A stretch of DNA of 64,000 nt from Anaerolineales bacterium (GTDB lineage Bacteria > Chloroflexota > Anaerolineae > Anaerolineales > Villigracilaceae): assembly GCA_030834895.1 (NCBI GenBank), contig JAUQXA010000007.1, positions 1 to 64,000 of the forward strand, written 5' to 3'. This document shows positions 59,992 through 64,000 of this stretch, one piece after another. The translations under genes were made by a program, and so were the position numbers. The first letter of the stretch is position 1, and the number at the start of each line of letters is the position of its first letter. A model generated the notes under the pieces. The model was not told where the DNA came from. It was given only the letters and a program-made list of their open reading frames with translations, and did not search any database.

Positions 59992-60642
59992 TCAGCCAAC
60001 CTCCGAAGTTTGAGTGAGGCGAACATAGACATCGGCGGCGATTTCCTCATCCACTGCAAACTGGGAATAACCGCATTCAAACACGAAGGAAGGCGAGCGG
60101 CGTTGCAGGCTAATCTTTCCTCCAGGCAACACGCCCATAGCGATCAGCTTTTGCAGTCGTCCCGCGTCGCTCATCTGGATGTAGGCGACTTCTCCGCCCT
60201 GTCCTTCCTCAAGCTCACTCAACGGCGCGATCAACCTTCCTACTGATTCACGCATTTGCCGGCAGCAGTCGCCTGGCGGAATCGGTTTACCATGCGGGCA
60301 AAATTGAGGATGTCCCAGCAGTGTACAAATGCTTTCATCCAACCCATCAAACAGGACATGTTCCAGGCGGCAAGCCTGTTCATCGAGGGACACATCCTCT
60401 GCCTTCAGAACATCCGCCAAAAGGCGTTCGCCGAGCCGGTGGCGGCGAATTGCCTGCGCCGCTTCCGGGTGACCAGAATCTGTTAACTTCCAAAACAGTC
60501 CATTCTGGATTACCAGTCCAGACCGAGACAACTCGTCCATGCTTTCTGATATCGGGTCTGTCACAGCCAGCTGTTCACTCCCATCTTCTGCTGCCAGCCA
60601 TAATCGTTCCAGCAATTCCTGTGCATCTTCACTGAATCTCAT
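59992..60642 (-). CDS. DtxR-like metal-sensing protein with reduced winged helix
   Basis: A 216-residue relative of DtxR/IdeR. The metal-binding and dimer domain is recognisable (ACRLEHVLFDGLDESI, HPQFCPHGKPIP), as is the FeoA/SH3-like C-terminal domain. The N-terminal winged helix is about 20 residues shorter than in the protein at 62907 and lacks a clear recognition helix. An extra CC follows the HGKPIP motif. It is last in the feo operon and overlaps the small zinc-ribbon gene. Either DNA binding is altered or it acts as a metal-responsive partner of FeoB. Confidence 0.78.
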   Translation of the reverse strand: MRFSEDAQELLERLWLAAEDGSEQLAVTDPISESMDELSRSGLVIQNGLFWKLTDSGHPEAAQAIRRHRLGERLLADVLKAEDVSLDEQACRLEHVLFDGLDESICTLLGHPQFCPHGKPIPPGDCCRQMRESVGRLIAPLSELEEGQGGEVAYIQMSDAGRLQKLIAMGVLPGGKISLQRRSPSFVFECGYSQFAVDEEIAADVYVRLTQTSEVG

Positions 60643-60853
60643 TTTTTATAGACTCCTTAGCATCTTTGATTTCGTGTACTTGCAATTGCGCTTTTAGACT
60701 TCGCAACCAGCCGATCAATTTGGCTTCTGGCGGCATCTCATAACTGCAACGAGGGCAGCGCACGAGATGGCAACCTTTGACCAGCGGGCAGCCTCCACAA
60801 GCGGATTCTGCTTCGGACGGATCGAAGTCGTAACCGCAGAACCCGCATTTCAT
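60629..60853 (-). CDS. Small Cys-rich FeoB-associated protein
   Basis: A 74-residue protein with CGFC, a CGGC motif (ESACGGCPLVKGCHLVRC) and CPRC, giving enough Cys for one or two metal or iron-sulfur sites. The ATG at 60853 overlaps the FeoB stop (ATGA), and its end overlaps the DtxR-like start by 14 bases. Small Cys-rich proteins often accompany feoB (FeoC-like); this one is not a recognised FeoC. It could sense or bind iron for FeoB. Confidence 0.72.
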   Translation of the reverse strand: MKCGFCGYDFDPSEAESACGGCPLVKGCHLVRCPRCSYEMPPEAKLIGWLRSLKAQLQVHEIKDAKESIKNEIQ

Positions 60854-62895
60854 AGCTGTACACCTAGCGTGATGAGCAGCCAATTGAGCAAGCCACCCAC
60901 CAGGAAAGCGAACGGAAAAATGAATGCCTCCATCGCCAGCGCCGTCTTCCAACCTCGTTCCTTAAGCGTCACAGAGAACTGCGCGACGCACGGCACAAAC
61001 AGGGTCATTGTCACCGTGGAGACCAGGATTTGAATCCCTGTCATGGAAGTTCGGAGATCATACAATCCAGCCGCCCCGTAGTCCCGCCTAAAGAAGCCGA
61101 ACAGGAAGGCTACTGCCGCCTGATCCGGTAATCCCAGCCAACGGACAATTGGCTCCAATCCGTTTACGATCACGTCAAATAAGCCGGTCAGTCTTCCCAG
61201 CCAGATGACCAGGCTCGCTATGATGAACAGTGGAAATACCTCGCGGAAGTACCATTCCATGCGGGTGTAGGTCTTGACGAAGACATTCGTTAGTGTGGGG
61301 AGGCGCAGTGGCGGTAATTCCATGTAGAACGTGGGCTGTTCGCCAGGCATCAATTTTGCTGCCAGCAGACCGACCAGCATGAAGATGCCTGTCATGATCA
61401 GGGCCCAGATACCCAATAGGTCCGGCCGTCCGGCCAGCATCGCGATCATGACGCCTAACTGGGCCGAGCAGGGGATCGCTAGCGAAAGGAGCAAGGTGCT
61501 CAGAATACGCTCACGGCGCGTCTCCAGCGTTCGCGTGACAATGGTAGCCATCGTGTCGCAACCAAAGCCCAACACCATTGGAATGACCGCGCGCCCATTC
61601 AACCCAATCTTTTTGAAGATGCGATCAATTAATGAGGCCAGTCGTGGCAGGTAGCCGCTATCTTCGATGATCGAAAAAGCCAGGAAGAACGTCCCTACAA
61701 TTGGTAGGATGATCGCGATTGCGTAGCGGATGCCCAAAGTAACAATTCCATACTGCCCCCCGATCAAGTCACGGACCGCTTGCCACGGAATATAAGTTGC
61801 CAGCAATTGGTCTATCCACGGGTTTATGTAGATTCCAAATACAGCGTTCTCCAAAAAATCCACCAGTGTTTGTGCGCCCAATACACCGACAAACTGATAT
61901 AACAGGAACAGAGCCATAAGGAGCAATGGAATGCCAGTTAAGGGTGTGATCATGGCTTTGCTCAGCCGTTCTGCAAATCCATTCGGACGTTTATTGGGCA
62001 GGAAGAGAACATTATTGAGAATTTGCCGCGCGCTTTCCCGTTGTTGACGGGCGATCAGGTAGGTCAGGGGTTGGTTGAAACGCTCCTGCGTGGCTTCGAC
62101 GATCATTTGAATATCTTCAGCCCGTCCACCCTCTTGTCTGGCTACCAGCTCACCCACGCCATTATCTTTTTGAAGCAGAAGGAGAGCAATTGCTCGTTTC
62201 GTCATCTGGTAGGAGCCGTACATGAGTGCTTCGATCTGTTGGATGGCGGTTTCAATCATGGTGGGATAGAGAACCAATTTCTTTGGGTTTGGTGTCGCGG
62301 ATGAGCAGTTCGGACAATCATGAAGATAGGAGGCAAGGATCTTTTTCAATTGAGACGCACCGCGTCCTAGCGCTAAAGCGGTTGGAACCACTGGAATTCC
62401 CAAAGCCTGTTCCAGGGTTGATGTATCTATGGTCACGCCTAAGCGTTCGGCTTCATCCATCAGGTTTCCAACCAGGATCACAGGCAGTCCAGCCTCAATC
62501 AATTGCAACGTCATGGGAAGCATGCGTTCCAAGTTTTTTATGTCAACCACATGCAGGGTTGCTGCTGGACGCTCCTGCAACAGGATGTCGCGAGCGACTC
62601 GCTCTTCATCGGTCAGGGGAATCAAGCGATACATACCTGGCGTGTCTACCACGCCTACCTGCATATCGGCGAGCCGTCCTTTTCCGCGGCTGACTTCGAC
62701 GGTTGTACCCGGGTAGTTGGATACGGTCACGTAGGCTCCGGTCAGGGTATTGAATAACACGCTTTTGCCGACATTTGGGGAACCGACAATTGCAATTAGT
62801 GGTAAGCCAGTCGTATCGGATTGCAGACCGCCATGACAACTTGCGCTACTTGTTTCCTGAGCTTTCGAGGGGTTCATCAGTGCATCTTGCATCAT
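60850..62895 (-). CDS. feoB: Ferrous iron transporter FeoB
   Basis: A 681-residue Fe(II) transporter. The G domain carries GSPNVGKS (38-45), the switch regions VSNYPGTT and DTPGMY, and GNLMDEA for guanine binding. A helical domain follows, then about ten membrane spans with the gate motifs SFLxxxG-like GFGCDTMATI and CSAQLGVMIA. AAGGAG precedes the start. No FeoA gene is present; the FeoA-like domains are in the two DtxR proteins around it. It follows the first DtxR gene by 11 bases. Confidence 0.95.
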   Translation of the reverse strand: MMQDALMNPSKAQETSSASCHGGLQSDTTGLPLIAIVGSPNVGKSVLFNTLTGAYVTVSNYPGTTVEVSRGKGRLADMQVGVVDTPGMYRLIPLTDEERVARDILLQERPAATLHVVDIKNLERMLPMTLQLIEAGLPVILVGNLMDEAERLGVTIDTSTLEQALGIPVVPTALALGRGASQLKKILASYLHDCPNCSSATPNPKKLVLYPTMIETAIQQIEALMYGSYQMTKRAIALLLLQKDNGVGELVARQEGGRAEDIQMIVEATQERFNQPLTYLIARQQRESARQILNNVLFLPNKRPNGFAERLSKAMITPLTGIPLLLMALFLLYQFVGVLGAQTLVDFLENAVFGIYINPWIDQLLATYIPWQAVRDLIGGQYGIVTLGIRYAIAIILPIVGTFFLAFSIIEDSGYLPRLASLIDRIFKKIGLNGRAVIPMVLGFGCDTMATIVTRTLETRRERILSTLLLSLAIPCSAQLGVMIAMLAGRPDLLGIWALIMTGIFMLVGLLAAKLMPGEQPTFYMELPPLRLPTLTNVFVKTYTRMEWYFREVFPLFIIASLVIWLGRLTGLFDVIVNGLEPIVRWLGLPDQAAVAFLFGFFRRDYGAAGLYDLRTSMTGIQILVSTVTMTLFVPCVAQFSVTLKERGWKTALAMEAFIFPFAFLVGGLLNWLLITLGVQL

Positions 62896-62906
62896 TGCTC
62901 CTTATG

Positions 62907-63587
62907 TTATGGGACAAATTCCCTGTTATGTGAAATATCTGGATCTTTGACCCAGATGCAATTCGCAACATTTTTCGCTAGATAGACGGAACAGCCATCT
63001 GCGCTCACCAGGATGGCTCCAGCATTCCCGATGCCAATGACTGTGACTGTAACTCCCGCCTTGAGTCCTTCCGTGGAAAGGAAGTTCTGGACGGCCGAAT
63101 CGGCATCAATTTTCGTAATCTGGCTTTGCTGATTAATTTTCAACTGGCTTAAGAGGATGTCTGAACTCAGAGATTCATTCGCCGTCAATTTTGGAATAGG
63201 CTTTCTCTGGGGACTGATCATCGGGTTACCAAGAAAACCGGCCAGCCGTTCGGCAGCGTCGGAGGGCAGTATGTGTTCCAGTCGGCACGCCAGTTCATCT
63301 GCCTCATCTGGCAGGACCCTCAAGTTTTCCACGAGAAAAACTTCCCACAACCTTCGATGACGCAAGATGCGCAAAGCCCGGGATTGTCCTTCGGGTGTCA
63401 GGGCTATCCCTTTGTACGGGGTGTATACAACCAAACTTGTTTCTTCAAGCTTGCGAACCATCTGGTTTACAGAAACAGGTTGGATACCAAGCCTATTAGC
63501 CAACTCAGAAACTGGGGTTGGCAGTTCTGTACCTGCTTCCGCAAGCATGGCAAGGGTAACCAGGTACATCTCTTCGCTTTCACTCAT
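62907..63587 (-). CDS. DtxR/MntR-family regulator, feo operon
   Basis: A 226-residue repressor with a full winged helix (LANRLGIQPVSVNQMVRKL), metal-binding domain (ELACRLEHILPSDAAERL) and C-terminal SH3-like domain. It is first in the feo operon and 11 bases before feoB. The palindrome CTATGG-N4-CCATAG at 63630-63645, with a further CTATGG half-site near the start codon, is a likely autoregulatory site. AGGAAA precedes the ATG. Confidence 0.92.
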   Translation of the reverse strand: MSESEEMYLVTLAMLAEAGTELPTPVSELANRLGIQPVSVNQMVRKLEETSLVVYTPYKGIALTPEGQSRALRILRHRRLWEVFLVENLRVLPDEADELACRLEHILPSDAAERLAGFLGNPMISPQRKPIPKLTANESLSSDILLSQLKINQQSQITKIDADSAVQNFLSTEGLKAGVTVTVIGIGNAGAILVSADGCSVYLAKNVANCIWVKDPDISHNREFVP

Positions 63588-63596
63588 AATTTTTTC

Positions 63597-63645
63597 CTAT
63601 GGCAATACATAAATATTTGCATCCGTTTTCTATGGTCAGCCATAG
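63597..63645 (-). promoter_or_regulatory. Palindromic operator of the feo operon
   Basis: CTATGG-TCAG-CCATAG (63630-63645) is a perfect dyad 43 bases upstream of the regulator start. A single CTATGG lies at 63597-63602 beside the ribosome-binding site. On the minus strand TTGGTG and TATCCT, 18 bases apart, lie just upstream as a possible promoter. Binding by the DtxR protein is inferred. Confidence 0.5.
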
Positions 63646-63742
63646 GATACTCTGGAATGGTTTTTATCACCAATTCCAAAGATTACCTTTTCTTCGTGAC
63701 AAGTATCACTAATAATAGGTGATCGCTATGCAGTGATTTTTC

Positions 63743-63790
63743 TTGACAATTTACTCAAAATGGATAAAATATCATTACATACTGATATGA
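63743..63790 (+). promoter_or_regulatory. Promoter and dyad of the ArsR gene at the right edge
   Basis: TTGACA (63743-63748), 16 bases, TAAAAT (63765-63770) form a sigma-70 promoter. The dyad ATATCA-N8-TGATAT overlaps the expected start of transcription (63769-63788). A second, wider set of ATCAC/GTGAT half-sites lies upstream at 63705-63736. Autoregulation by ArsR is likely. Confidence 0.6.
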
Positions 63791-63805
63791 TAATGTGAGG
63801 AAACT

Positions 63806-64000
63806 ATGATTACCATCTCCGCCCCTTCCAAAACCGGACTGCAAGCCAAACTCTTTCGCGGCTTCAGCGACCCTTCGCGTTTGGGAATTCTTGATGCGCT
63901 GCGCAATGGGCCATTGACCGTGACTGAGATCGTCGAAGTTACGGGTCTTTCCCAACCCAATGTCTCGAACCACTTAAGTTGTTTGCGCGATTGTGGCTTG
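63806..64000 (+). CDS. ArsR-family regulator, C-terminus beyond window
   Basis: The first 65 residues of an ArsR-type repressor are visible, with FSDPSRLGILDAL and the helix-turn-helix VTEIVEVTGLSQPNVSNHLS. GAGG lies seven bases before the ATG. The helix-3 metal motif ELCVCD is not present; the corresponding stretch reads GPLTVTEIVE. The metal site may be elsewhere, in the missing part. The gene is divergent from the feo operon and carries its own dyad-bearing promoter. Confidence 0.85.
   Translation, partial: MITISAPSKTGLQAKLFRGFSDPSRLGILDALRNGPLTVTEIVEVTGLSQPNVSNHLSCLRDCGL

Overview
The window looks like a chromosomal stretch from a monoderm member of the Chloroflexota, most likely class Anaerolineae. 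This is inferred from sequence style only: Thr-Pro linkers in surface proteins, many Tat-dependent (RRDF) signal peptides, DUF5667-like proteins paired with ECF sigma factors, and no outer-membrane genes. No rRNA, tRNA, transposase, integrase or CRISPR array was seen.

Layout. (1) 1-1083: a Fic gene with an in-frame amber codon, running off the left edge. (2) 1200-19420, plus strand: a secretion or conjugation-like locus. One half encodes CpaB, CpaE and CpaF/TadA-like proteins. The other encodes VirB4-like and VirD4-like ATPases, three small proteins and a Thr-Pro-rich surface protein. Between them sits a sensory block: an ECF sigma factor, a membrane-anchored beta-propeller protein and a membrane-anchored LuxR protein. 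Three promoters with identical geometry (CCGACAC, 28 bases, TATCAT, 7 bases, then the start codon or its equivalent) precede the upstream membrane-protein gene and both halves, which suggests one regulon. (3) 19427-23521: a small His/Asp-rich secreted protein, then a metal operon of two-domain multicopper oxidase, ZIP transporter, DtxR regulator and cupredoxin. (4) 23542-24875: a decayed Cys-rich gene and a frameshifted polysaccharide deacetylase. (5) 24955-37983, minus strand: cell-envelope and thiol chemistry, with three Tat-exported L,D-transpeptidases, a C39-type peptidase, two DsbA-like oxidoreductases, a CcdA whose parts are in permuted order, a DsbD-like protein, two rhodaneses (one with an in-frame TGA at a Cys position), and a flavin/iron-sulfur oxidoreductase related to glycolate or lactate oxidases. 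(6) 38083-45790, minus: membrane protein quality control, with a PpiC/SurA-like isomerase, HflK, HflC, a cation-diffusion-facilitator/HflK fusion, a zinc-ribbon protein, a YHS protein and an HtrA protease. (7) 46051-54766, minus: metal and copper handling, with a two-component system, PCuAC, SCO, YnfA, two isoprenylcysteine-methyltransferase-like proteins, a P1B-4-like ATPase and an ArsR repressor with a recognisable operator-promoter. (8) 54969-64000: an ECF sigma/DUF5667 pair, a two-component system with a Met-rich sensor, a cytochrome c, the feoB operon with two DtxR proteins, and the start of an ArsR gene.

The common thread from 19.5 kb onward is metals and extracytoplasmic redox: copper (MCO, cupredoxin, PCuAC, SCO, Met-rich sensor), iron or manganese (FeoB, ZIP, three DtxR proteins) and disulfide traffic. 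Three genes carry single-event disruptions (amber, frameshift, TGA). These may be real decay, recoding or assembly error, and raw reads would decide.
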